Source: Actinoplanes nipponensis
GTDB taxonomy: Bacteria; Actinomycetota; Actinomycetes; Mycobacteriales; Micromonosporaceae
Direction of reading: 5' to 3'
NCBI RefSeq assembly: GCF_016862275.1
Contig: NZ_BOMQ01000074.1
Span: forward strand, 62,001-126,000
DNA: 64,000 bases
Positions within the stretch are counted from its first letter, which is position 1, and every line of letters begins with the position of its first letter. The notes under the pieces were generated by a model, which had not been told where the DNA came from, searched no databases, and saw only the letters and a program-made list of their open reading frames with translations. Below, one piece after another: positions 52,332-60,009 of the stretch. A program made the translations under genes and the position numbers.

Positions 52332-52637
52332 GATCACTCCTTTGAGGACGACGGACGCATCACACACGGCATGCCGGTGCTGAAAGTTTCGGAGTTGACG
52401 CGCCGGGATTTCTCCACAAGCTAGGCGGAGCGAACAGCCTTCGTCAATGTTTCCTGGCCGTGAACGGCCATCCGTCCGATCTCAACCAGGGCATTACCCT
52501 ACGGAACTGGCGAGCCAGGCAGGCGAGGCGGCTACCGATCAGGACCCGGAAGTTCCGGAGATGAGGCCCGTACCGGAGTCCTCGATCCGTCACAACTGAC
52601 AGTAATCAAACCATCACGTTTAGATCATCTTCGATGG
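52332..52637. other. Xylanase upstream region
   Basis: About 300 bp without a supported gene. It contains the palindrome at 52381-52391, a GGCCGTGAACGGCC hairpin near 52455, and AT-richer sequence around 52595-52635 that could hold promoters in either direction. No clear -10/-35 pair was assigned. Confidence 0.4.
52381..52391. promoter_or_regulatory. Candidate xylan-response palindrome
   Basis: TGAAAGTTTCG (CGAAACTTTCA on the gene strand) matches 10 of 11 positions of CGAAACTTTCG, a palindrome I recall as conserved upstream of Streptomyces xylanase genes. It lies 50 bp upstream of the xylanase start. Confidence 0.45.
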
Positions 52638-52801
52638 ATGGCTGATGTTCCGATGGCTCACGTCGCCCAAGCCCGGATCATTCCGCCGGTGACGAGGACT
52701 CGAAGGACTTCAAGCAGACGGCTGTCGTCCGCGGTCGAACGGTCAAGCTCGTCGTCCGGCTCACCGATCTCGTCGTCGTTTACGCGCGGCGTCGCTCCGG
52801 C

Positions 52802-53299
52802 ATGCCGGACCAGGAATTCACCAGCGGTCTGCGCTTCATGCTCCGAGCCTGCGACCTCAAACGGAAGTGGGACGTGGCCACGATGGGCAGTTCGGCCACT
52901 TTCGACGACTGGGCTGTCGGCGTGGACCTGGTCAACCGTTTCCGGTTCCATGCCGAGGGCACACAGCTTCCCGCGGCCGGCGGCGCACCTATTCTCCAGG
53001 CTCTGCTGAAGCCGAGAACGGAGCGCCTGACCTTGGACTTGCGGGCCAAGCTTGGCTTGGCACTCGAGGACCGTGTCATCCGTGAGTGCGTGAGCATGGC
53101 CGACCGGGGAATCGGCGAGGTTCTCGCCGTCGGACAGCGGGCCGAGGACGCGAGTTCCCTGGAGCAGAAGGCGTGGGTCAGCGCCAACTCGGCGGAGCGA
53201 GTGACCCACCAGGTTCCCGCGGATTCCGAAGGCGGAGATGTCGCCGAGTCCACGCTCCTCGGCATCATGGCGGGCCTGCCGGTGGACAATCCCTGGTAG
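52802..53299 (+). CDS. Hypothetical protein, possibly 5'-truncated
   Basis: A 165-residue soluble protein of unknown function from ATG 52802 (KRKWDVATMGSSATFDDWAV, LTLDLRAKLGLALEDRVI). The same frame stays open upstream to about 52644 and reads protein-like (DEDSKDFKQTAVVRG, VKLVVRLTDLVVVYARRR), yet has no ATG, GTG or TTG. This suggests the gene lost its original start, or that translation begins at an unusual codon. Convergent with the DUF2075 gene. Confidence 0.5.
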   Translation: MPDQEFTSGLRFMLRACDLKRKWDVATMGSSATFDDWAVGVDLVNRFRFHAEGTQLPAAGGAPILQALLKPRTERLTLDLRAKLGLALEDRVIRECVSMADRGIGEVLAVGQRAEDASSLEQKAWVSANSAERVTHQVPADSEGGDVAESTLLGIMAGLPVDNPW

Positions 53300-53306
53300 T
53301 ACGGGC

Positions 53307-55205
53307 TCAGTCACCAACCGGTTCATAGACGGTTTCGAGACCACGACGGACGTGCACGAGATCCGTCAAGAAAGCGCGAGTTCCGGGATCCACGGCGTAC
53401 AGAACGGTCCCCCGCATGCCGCGGGTCATCAGTACCTTGTAGGTGTTGCGGATGAGACGGTCGGCTTCGGCGTCGCTGACGGTCTTGCGGCTGCGGAAGG
53501 CCGGGTCCTTGAACTCGTCCCGATCGGTGACCAGCCGGCTGTCCCGGGCAATGAGGTCCGGGCCGATGATGACGCCCGACCACTCGTACTCGAAGCCTTG
53601 CGCGGTGTACACGCATCCCACCTGGCCGAAACCGTTCGGGTCGGTGGCCCAGAAGGGGCTGCCCGGCGCATCGCCCACGCTGCGGTCGCTCTTCACATTC
53701 CACCAGTTACCGAGTCGGACGTCGTCGACCAGGGTGCCATCGGGCCGCGGGTCGCTCCACGGCCAGCAGTAGCCGGCGGTCATGCGCGCGGTCTCGCCGG
53801 CGCGTTGTTTCTCGGCCAGGAAGGCCTGCATTTCCTCGGGTGTCTGAGCGACCCGCAGGTCGAAACGGCCGTCGCCCACCCACATCGTCGGCTTTGACTC
53901 TCCGAGGCCGAGAAGATTCAGCACCCAGCGCTCATAGGATTCGCTACCGCCGCAGCGGAACTGGTCGTGCAAGGACACCACGTCGACCACGAGATTCAAC
54001 CTCTTCGCGTACGCGGTGATGATGTCGACGTTGCCGAGTTCCCCCGGCTTGACCACCTGGTGCTCGTCGAGCAGAAACACCGGCACCCGCGCCGCGGCCA
54101 GCAGTTCCTCGAGTTGCGGGCGGGCGCCCTGACGCTGGGCGGAACGGGTGAAGCGGTTGACCGACGTCTCCCGGATCCGGTGCGCCTCGTCGCAGATGAG
54201 CACGTCGATGCCGTTCCGGTCGGCGGTCATGAAGCTGTTGAAATACAGGAACATGTTCTTCAGGCGGGTGGAGCCCTGGCCCGCGTACCGGCGCAGGGTC
54301 TGGGTGAACGACTTCGAGCCGGTGGCGTGCAGCGCCGATCGGCCCTGCCGGGCCAGCTCGCCGAGCAGGCTCAGCGCGATGACGCTCTTGCCACTCCCGG
54401 GACCGCCGGACACCACCACGACACTTTTGTGGTCGGCCGCGCGGGCGCGTTCCACCGCGTGCAACACCAATTCGTACGCCACCCGCTGCTCGTCCAGCAA
54501 GGTGAAGTGCGAGCGTTCCTTCAGTTCGCGGGCCGCATAGGTGAGCAGGTGCCGGCTCGGGCGTACCGTGCTTTTCAGGAATCGGTCCGCGGCCGGCGCA
54601 CCCGGCTTTCCCCCGTCGAGCGCGCTTCGCAGATAGGCGAGGAAGTCGCCGCGGCGTTGTCCGGTGAAGATCCGGCTCTGCTCGGTGGCCGGGCGGTCGA
54701 GCAGTTCGGCGATGTACCGGTCGGCCGCATTGTGCAGGTACGCGGCTCCGCGGACGGTGTTGCCGTGATCGGCGAGCAGGCCGAGAAAGTCGATGAGGTA
54801 CTGGCAGTAGTCCCCCACCTGAATGCCGGGGTGCAATCGCGGACCGGCGGCGTGCTCGACGTCGACGAGGGTGTCGGAATCCTCGTAGCGGGTGGCGAAC
54901 GACCACTGCTTGAGCTCGATGACGACGAACGAGTCCTCGCCCGTTCCCGGATGAACGCCGGCGAGCACCGCGTCGATCCGCCGGCTGGTCAGGGGCAGCT
55001 GGTATTCGACCAGAACCTCGACGTCATCCAGGCCCGCGTCGACGAGATCCTGGGCGAGAACGGGCAGGCTCCGGGACCACGCTCGGCGTTCGGCCGGGCT
55101 CACGCCGGGCCCGCCCATCCACACCTGCTCGGCGACGCGATCGGCCAAACTGCCTTCCGTGGCGAGGCGGAGAAGACCGGCCGCGGACACGCGGAACGCC
55201 GACAT
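53307..55205 (-). CDS. DUF2075 helicase with N-terminal nuclease-like domain
   Basis: A 632-residue protein. Residues about 60-105 (EVLVEYQLPLTSRRIDAVL then VVIELKQW) carry the D...E-x-K core of the PD-(D/E)XK nuclease fold. Then DUF2075/SF1-like ATPase: Walker A GGPGSGKS (about 267), Walker B VLICDEAHRIRE, LDEHQVV, RCGGSESYERW and VYTAQGFEYEWSGVIIG. Such proteins are frequent near defence genes, though no mechanism is established. A MazG-like pyrophosphohydrolase gene lies 119 bp upstream on the same strand. Confidence 0.88.
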   Translation of the reverse strand: MSAFRVSAAGLLRLATEGSLADRVAEQVWMGGPGVSPAERRAWSRSLPVLAQDLVDAGLDDVEVLVEYQLPLTSRRIDAVLAGVHPGTGEDSFVVIELKQWSFATRYEDSDTLVDVEHAAGPRLHPGIQVGDYCQYLIDFLGLLADHGNTVRGAAYLHNAADRYIAELLDRPATEQSRIFTGQRRGDFLAYLRSALDGGKPGAPAADRFLKSTVRPSRHLLTYAARELKERSHFTLLDEQRVAYELVLHAVERARAADHKSVVVVSGGPGSGKSVIALSLLGELARQGRSALHATGSKSFTQTLRRYAGQGSTRLKNMFLYFNSFMTADRNGIDVLICDEAHRIRETSVNRFTRSAQRQGARPQLEELLAAARVPVFLLDEHQVVKPGELGNVDIITAYAKRLNLVVDVVSLHDQFRCGGSESYERWVLNLLGLGESKPTMWVGDGRFDLRVAQTPEEMQAFLAEKQRAGETARMTAGYCWPWSDPRPDGTLVDDVRLGNWWNVKSDRSVGDAPGSPFWATDPNGFGQVGCVYTAQGFEYEWSGVIIGPDLIARDSRLVTDRDEFKDPAFRSRKTVSDAEADRLIRNTYKVLMTRGMRGTVLYAVDPGTRAFLTDLVHVRRGLETVYEPVGD

Positions 55206-55324
55206 GAAGAGTTGCCCCCGAGCAGCACGAATTGATCGTGCGGATGGGAGGCATATCCAGGTGCCGGAAGCCTGTCGGACCGCATACGGACACCGCAGAC
55301 TGTAGCGACACCGTCAGCCGGGGG

Positions 55325-55693
55325 CTACGAGCCGGGCGCGTAATCGCCGCTGATCTTGGACGCCGAACCGCGGGCCGATTCGACCGTGTAGCGCCGGCCG
55401 GAATCCTCGAGCTTGTCGAGCGCGGCTTGCACCAGGTCGATGCCCAGCACATCGGCCAGCCGAGTCAGGTAAATGGTCACGTCCCCGATCTCAGCGCGGA
55501 CGCGCGGCCCCAGTTCCTCGTCCCGCATGACGGCGGCCGACTGTTCCGGGGTGAGCCACTGCAACTCGGCGAGCAGTTCCCCGACCTCCCCGGCCAATGC
55601 CATGGCCAGATTCTTGGGCGTGTGGAACCGTTCCCAGTCGCGTTCCTCCGCGAAGGCCCGTACGCGTTCGGTGAGCTCGGCGATTGAAGACAT
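55325..55693 (-). CDS. MazG-like nucleotide pyrophosphohydrolase
   Basis: A 122-residue all-alpha NTP pyrophosphatase: FHTPKNLAMALAGEVGELLAELQWL supplies the E-x-x-E of helix 1-2, and AEIGDVTIYLTRLAD the E-x-x-D. It resembles the RS21-C6/DCTPP1 branch that hydrolyses dCTP-type nucleotides. ATG 55693 is used; ATG 55708 is possible. Its place before the DUF2075 gene suggests joint action on nucleotides and DNA, perhaps in defence; this is inference. Confidence 0.86.
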   Translation of the reverse strand: MSSIAELTERVRAFAEERDWERFHTPKNLAMALAGEVGELLAELQWLTPEQSAAVMRDEELGPRVRAEIGDVTIYLTRLADVLGIDLVQAALDKLEDSGRRYTVESARGSASKISGDYAPGS

Positions 55694-56321
55694 GGGCTTC
55701 CCATCCATGACGAGGCGGTGCGAGTGATGCTCGCACGGTGGCCCTGACGCGGCGAGGCAAACGCCGGCACTGTCAGCACCGGCTGTCGTCCCGGCGTCTC
55801 GGACTGATGCGGCCGGCGCCGCCGACCTTGCCCTCGCCGGTCTGGTCTTCACCGAACGGATCACGACCGAGGTCCGTGCTGCGCTGCCGCCGAACCGTAA
55901 AACGCATCCTGCGACACCGAGCACGGACGCTTCGACTCCGAAGCCGGCGAGGCCGCCCACATCCACAACCCCCACATGCCTGCGAAGGTCAACGCAAGCT
56001 GATGGCGCATGGCCAACGAGTTCGGCCTCCTCGACGAACGACGCTGCCGGGCACGTTGCCTGCTCGGCTGCGGTAATCCACGCGCCGAGCGGCTTGCCGT
56101 ACAGACGAGTCATCATGTCCGCGAACGAGCGGACCAGTTCGACGGCAGATCTTAGTTCTGGGCAGCGGTCCAGGATCTACCAGAGCTATGCGGGTGCCGG
56201 GCGACTCGAGATGCGGTGCACTGCCTCGACGATGAGCCGGGCCATATCTGGTTGCGCCGCGTTCGCCCGGGAGAGGCGTCTCGTTTCGAGTCGCCCCTAC
56301 GGACCGTGAGACACTTCCGGG
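55694..56321. other. Gene-poor stretch with transposase debris
   Basis: About 630 bp between the MazG-like gene and the repeat protein gene. Besides the ISL3-type fragment at 56048-56176, no open frame with convincing codon use was found. Likely decayed mobile DNA. Confidence 0.5.
56048..56176 (-). pseudogene. ISL3-family transposase C-terminal remnant
   Basis: The minus strand encodes ILDRCPELRSAVELV, then RSFADMMTRLYGKPL and GAWITAAEQA. This matches the conserved late block of ISL3-type transposases (CPELR..A..LVR.FA.M...R....L..WI..A). A stop codon precedes it and the following SGxVEGxxNxIK block is missing, so it is a fragment. No inverted repeats were found. Confidence 0.6.
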
Positions 56322-57149
56322 ATGGGAAATCAGCGCACCACCACCCTGGAAGCGCGGGTCTCCCTCGCCCAAGACCCCGCCACCACCCCCGCGACTCTCT
56401 ACGAGCTCTGCTCCGACCCCTCCCCCGAGGTCCGCGCGGCCGTCGCCGCCCGCCCCGAGGCCCCGGCCGAGGCCCTGCGTCCCCTGACCCGCGACCGGGA
56501 CCGCACGGTCCGGGAGGCCGTGGCCAGGAATCCGTCCAGTTCGCAGGCCAACCTGCTGCGCCTGGTGGGCGACGCGGACCGCTGGGTGCGCTGGGCGGTG
56601 GCGGCCAATCCGGCCGTCGACACCCGCATCCGTCAGCAGATGGTCAAGGCCCAGGACAAGGAGCTCCGCGGGCTGCTGGCCGAGATGCCGGATCTCGAGC
56701 CGGACCTCGCGGCCGTGCTGATCCGTGACGTCTCCCCCGAGGTTCGCGAGCGTCTGGCCGCCCATACCGAGGACCTGGACGTCATCACGGCCCTGCTGGC
56801 GGACCGCACGGTCCGGGTCCGCAAGGGTCTGGCGATCAACCAGCGGACCACCGCCGAACACCGCCACGCCCTGGCCGGGGATTCCTCCCCGGACGTGCGG
56901 GCCGCGCTGGTGCGGGCGCTGGAGCTCGACGAGGCGGATCTTCAGGCCCTCGTGCACGACCGGTCGGTGGAGGTACGCCGTTCCCTGGCCACCTCGGCCG
57001 TCACGCCGCAGCACATCCGGCGGGCGCTCGAGAGCGACCCGGACGAGACAGTGGCCGAGGACGCCCGCGGCTATCAGGCCGCGGGGGAACCGCGTACCGC
57101 CCACCGCCGGCCGATCGGCAAGCGTTTCCCGGGGCGGCGCGGCCGCTAG
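56322..57149 (+). CDS. HEAT/leucine-rich-variant repeat protein
   Basis: A 275-residue protein made of about ten 20-24-residue helical repeats with the core (S)PEVRAAVAARPEAP, DADRWVRWAVAANPAV, DVSPEVRERLAAHTED, DSSPDVRAALVRAL, HDRSVEVRRSLATS. This is the LRV/HEAT-like solenoid type. No enzyme motif. Likely a binding protein. The last 4 bp overlap the end of the convergent serine hydrolase gene. Confidence 0.8.
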   Translation: MGNQRTTTLEARVSLAQDPATTPATLYELCSDPSPEVRAAVAARPEAPAEALRPLTRDRDRTVREAVARNPSSSQANLLRLVGDADRWVRWAVAANPAVDTRIRQQMVKAQDKELRGLLAEMPDLEPDLAAVLIRDVSPEVRERLAAHTEDLDVITALLADRTVRVRKGLAINQRTTAEHRHALAGDSSPDVRAALVRALELDEADLQALVHDRSVEVRRSLATSAVTPQHIRRALESDPDETVAEDARGYQAAGEPRTAHRRPIGKRFPGRRGR

Positions 57150-58429
57150 TCCGCCGCGGCGAGCTGCAGCGCGCCGCGGAGCAGGGCGGTGACCTGGGGC
57201 GCGACGGTTGCTTCGGGCAGTGGCCGGACCGGGTCGGACAGCATCAGGCTCGCCGTCAGCAGCGCGCCGTCGGCCGTACGGGCCAGGTAGTTGAACGTCA
57301 GCACGCCGGGCTCGGCGCCGCCCTTGAACCACACCGTGGGGAACTCCGCGGACGGCAGCCCGAGGCCCGCGTCGGTCATGGTCAGCGCCGTGTTCACCGC
57401 CGGGTCGTGGCGCGCCCACAGGCCGGCGTACGCCTGGCACATGTCCACCGGCGAGCCGAACCACTCCACCTTGTCGATCATCCGCGGGGTTTGCCAGGGG
57501 GTGATCGCGGTGAGCGGCACCCGGTCGAGTGCCGGCAGCGTCCGGGCCCGCAGGGCCGGCGGCAGCGCCACGTACGCCGCCGCGGCCGCCGGGTAGCGCC
57601 AGCCCTTGAGGGCGAAGAACTCCCGGGTGGTCAGCACCGGCGCGTTGGCCGCCGTGTTGCCGAAGCGGGTGAACTGCCGCTGCACTGCGTCCCGGCCGAC
57701 CGTGTGGATCAGGTGGTCGGTGGCCGTGTTGTCGCTGATCGAGATCATGTAGTCGGCGTACTCGGCCAGGGTGTGCACGGTGCCGTCCGGCTCGTTCTGG
57801 AGCACGCCCGACGGCAGTGACTTCCAGGCTGCCTTCAGCGGCACCCGGTCCGTCCACGACAGCCGGCCCGACCCGACGGCCTCGGCGACCGCGCCGAGCA
57901 CGTACAGCTTGAAGGCCGAGCCGAGCGGCCGCGCGGCGTCCGCCTCGCGGCCGTGCACCAGCCGGCAGCCGGCCGGCGAGATCCGCATGGCGGCGAACGA
58001 CACCCTGGGTGCGAGGGTACGCAGCGAGCCGTCGATCTCGTTCCACGTCGTGGGGGCCGGCAGGTACGGGCTGAAGAACAGTCCCGCCAGCAGTCCGGCC
58101 CGGTCGACGGTGAGGGTGGCCAGCAGCGGGCCGGCGGGGCCCGACACGAGTCGTCGCAGCTGCGTCGGCGACGACGAGACGACCGCTCCCGGCGTGAACG
58201 GGGCGAGCGGCCGGAGGGCGTCGTTGAAGCCGTCGGCGCCGCCGATCGCTGTGAGCATTTCCTGGTCGAGGTGCTGGGCCAGTTCGGCGGCCGGCACGGG
58301 TAGCCGCGCCGACGCGTCGACCAGCCAGGCGAACTGGGTGTCGGCCGGCGTGGCGGCCCGGGCCGGCGCGGCCGGGAAGCCGACCACCAGCATCAGTGCC
58401 GCGGCGACCGCGGCGAACCTGCGGAACAT
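57146..58429 (-). CDS. LpqF-like serine hydrolase (beta-lactamase fold)
   Basis: A 427-residue exported protein. Signal peptide (FAAVAAALMLVVGFPAAPARA), an NTF2-like N-terminal domain (about 30-140), then a class A beta-lactamase-like domain: S-x-x-K in GSAFK (about 170), S-D-N in ISISDNTATDH (about 231) and K-G-G in WFKGGAEPG (about 370). The layout equals mycobacterial LpqF and Orf12 of clavulanate clusters; no lipobox Cys is seen here. Esterase or thioesterase-like activity is more likely than beta-lactamase. Cotranscribed with the zinc-finger gene 26 bp upstream. Confidence 0.85.
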   Translation of the reverse strand: MFRRFAAVAAALMLVVGFPAAPARAATPADTQFAWLVDASARLPVPAAELAQHLDQEMLTAIGGADGFNDALRPLAPFTPGAVVSSSPTQLRRLVSGPAGPLLATLTVDRAGLLAGLFFSPYLPAPTTWNEIDGSLRTLAPRVSFAAMRISPAGCRLVHGREADAARPLGSAFKLYVLGAVAEAVGSGRLSWTDRVPLKAAWKSLPSGVLQNEPDGTVHTLAEYADYMISISDNTATDHLIHTVGRDAVQRQFTRFGNTAANAPVLTTREFFALKGWRYPAAAAAYVALPPALRARTLPALDRVPLTAITPWQTPRMIDKVEWFGSPVDMCQAYAGLWARHDPAVNTALTMTDAGLGLPSAEFPTVWFKGGAEPGVLTFNYLARTADGALLTASLMLSDPVRPLPEATVAPQVTALLRGALQLAAAD

Positions 58430-58455
58430 GGGAACCCCCCGAGGTGCGGCCGAGG

Positions 58456-59121
58456 TCAGGCGGGCCGGAGGAACAATCCGGCCACCGTCCCCTCGGCGCG
58501 GAAACTGACCTGGGCCGCGGCCTGGCCGGCCTCGAAGTGCATCAGGACGTCCACCACCGTGAGGTCCCCGGCGGCGTGCACCACCGGGGCACCGAACCGC
58601 TCGAACGCTCCCACGCTGCCGACGACCACCGCCCACACCGACGCGAGCGCCTCGGTGTCGAGCTCCCGCAGCAGCACGTCGTCGAAGTCGGCGCGCACGC
58701 GATCGAACCTGGCCGCCGCCAGGTGGGTGAGCACGTCCAGGGCCCGCTCCCCCGCCCCGGGCAGCGTCGCCGCCGCCATGGCCTCGCCCGTGCGTGGATC
58801 GACGGGCCGGCCGAAGCGCTGGAACGCCGCCTGCCGGGTGGTGCCCAAGACCTCTCCGATCTCCTGCCACGTGTGGCCCTCGGCGCGGGCGCGATCGACC
58901 GCGGCGCGCAGGGACTCCTGGGCCTCGAGCACCTGCCGGTGCACGGCCCGTACCTCCCCGAGCGTCCCGCCGAGCACCGGAGATGTCAAGTAGTCATTGA
59001 CGGATTGGCGTTGCCGCCGGGCCGCGCTGCGGCAGGTGGCATCGCAGAAGCGCTGCTTACGACCCGGTCCTTGGCGGGCGGGGAGGGCTTTTCCGCAGTA
59101 TTCGCAGTCCACAGCACGCAA
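58456..59121 (-). CDS. Zinc-finger/HTH protein with DUF3887-like C-terminus
   Basis: A 221-residue protein from TTG 59121 (GTG 59112 is an alternative). The N-terminal zinc finger CEYCGK...RFCDATC is followed by a helix-turn-helix (TWQEIGEVLGTTRQAAFQRFG) and a C-terminal NTF2-like domain ending VAGLFLRPA, similar to the LLAGLFFSPY end of the same domain in the neighbouring LpqF-like protein. It probably binds DNA and a ligand and regulates its operon; this is inferred. Confidence 0.75.
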   Translation of the reverse strand: MRAVDCEYCGKALPARQGPGRKQRFCDATCRSAARRQRQSVNDYLTSPVLGGTLGEVRAVHRQVLEAQESLRAAVDRARAEGHTWQEIGEVLGTTRQAAFQRFGRPVDPRTGEAMAAATLPGAGERALDVLTHLAAARFDRVRADFDDVLLRELDTEALASVWAVVVGSVGAFERFGAPVVHAAGDLTVVDVLMHFEAGQAAAQVSFRAEGTVAGLFLRPA

Positions 59122-59123
59122 TA

Positions 59124-59380
59124 CTAAATCGTGCCGGCCCGCACCGCACGTAATGCGGCACGATTCTCAGCGCACCCGTCTTGATTCGGCCAGTCCCCGG
59201 CCTTGCCCTTGCGGTAATGCGACACCGCCTTCGCGCCCTCCTGGTCGCTGCGCATCCGGGAGAAGCTGTACCGGGAGAGCAATTACTCCAGCCCGACGGG
59301 GGAATGGCGATTCCGCAGTGCCGCATCAGCCGGGCCACCTCCGCGTGCTGCCGCGCACCGGTCAGGTCCTCGTCGGACAT
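59124..59380 (-). pseudogene. Sulfotransferase C-terminal remnant
   Basis: One minus-strand frame from 59380 reads MSDEDLTGARQHAEVARLM then RHCGIAIP, like the YEDL...DP..E..RL..F.GI block of sulfotransferases. Another frame then reads LLSRYSFSRMRSDQEGAKAV and HYRKGKAGDWPNQ, matching SFxxMR...RKGxxGDW, to a stop at 59124. A frameshift near 59285-59295 separates them and the catalytic N-terminal part is absent. The stop is 2 bp before the zinc-finger start. Confidence 0.65.
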
Positions 59381-59450
59381 CACCTCGCCCCTGCCCCACC
59401 GTCCGCCCATGACAAGACGGTCATCGAAGTTGTGGCCGGACGGACGCCGT

Positions 59451-59476
59451 GCAACCTGACCGTCGACGCATCCGTC
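59451..59476 (+). promoter_or_regulatory. ECF-type promoter of the sigma factor gene
   Basis: GCAACC (59451-59456), 16-bp spacer, CGTC (59473-59476). AACC-n16-CGTC is the standard ECF sigma promoter form in actinobacteria. The start point would fall at or near GTG 59486, giving a leaderless, self-activated gene. Confidence 0.65.
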
Positions 59477-59485
59477 AGTGCAGGT

Positions 59486-59998
59486 GTGAGAGGCGATCGA
59501 GACAAGCAGTTCCACGAATTCGTGCTGGCCCAGCGCGCCGGCCTGGTCCGCACGGCCACGCTGCTGACCGCAGGCGACCGCCACCTGGCCGAGGACCTGG
59601 TGCAGGCCACTCTGACCAAGCTGTACGTGGCGTGGCCGTCGTTCCAGCGCGCCGACAATCCCGCGGCGTACACCAGGCGTGCCCTGGTCAACGCCCTGAG
59701 CGACGAACGCCGGCGGCTGTGGCGGCGCCGGGAACGCCCCACGGCGGAGCTGCCGGAGCTGCCCCGCACCGACCAGCACGCCGAGCCCATGGCCGACGGC
59801 CTGCGTACCGCGCTGCGGGAACTGCCGCCACGCATGCGCGCGGCCGTCGTCTTCCGCTACTTCCACGAGCTCACCGTGACCGAGACCGCCGAAGCCCTCG
59901 GTTGCTCGGAAGGCACGGTGAAGAGCCAGACCTCCCGCGCGCTGGACCGCCTGCGCACCGCCCTGGAAATCCGGCCGGCCGTACCGGCCTTTCGCTGA
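59486..59998 (+). CDS. SigE-family ECF RNA polymerase sigma factor
   Basis: A 170-residue sigma-70 factor. Region 2 (FHEFVLAQRAGLVRTATLLTAGD, LAEDLVQATLTKLYVAW) and region 4 (LPPRMRAAVVFRYFHELTV, CSEGTVKSQTSRALDRLR). It belongs to the SigE/ECF group common in Micromonosporaceae and Streptomyces. GTG 59486 is chosen for the ECF promoter directly upstream; earlier in-frame starts cannot be excluded. The membrane protein 11 bp downstream is the likely anti-sigma partner. Confidence 0.9.
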   Translation: MRGDRDKQFHEFVLAQRAGLVRTATLLTAGDRHLAEDLVQATLTKLYVAWPSFQRADNPAAYTRRALVNALSDERRRLWRRRERPTAELPELPRTDQHAEPMADGLRTALRELPPRMRAAVVFRYFHELTVTETAEALGCSEGTVKSQTSRALDRLRTALEIRPAVPAFR

Positions 59999-60009
59999 GA
60001 AGGAACGAC

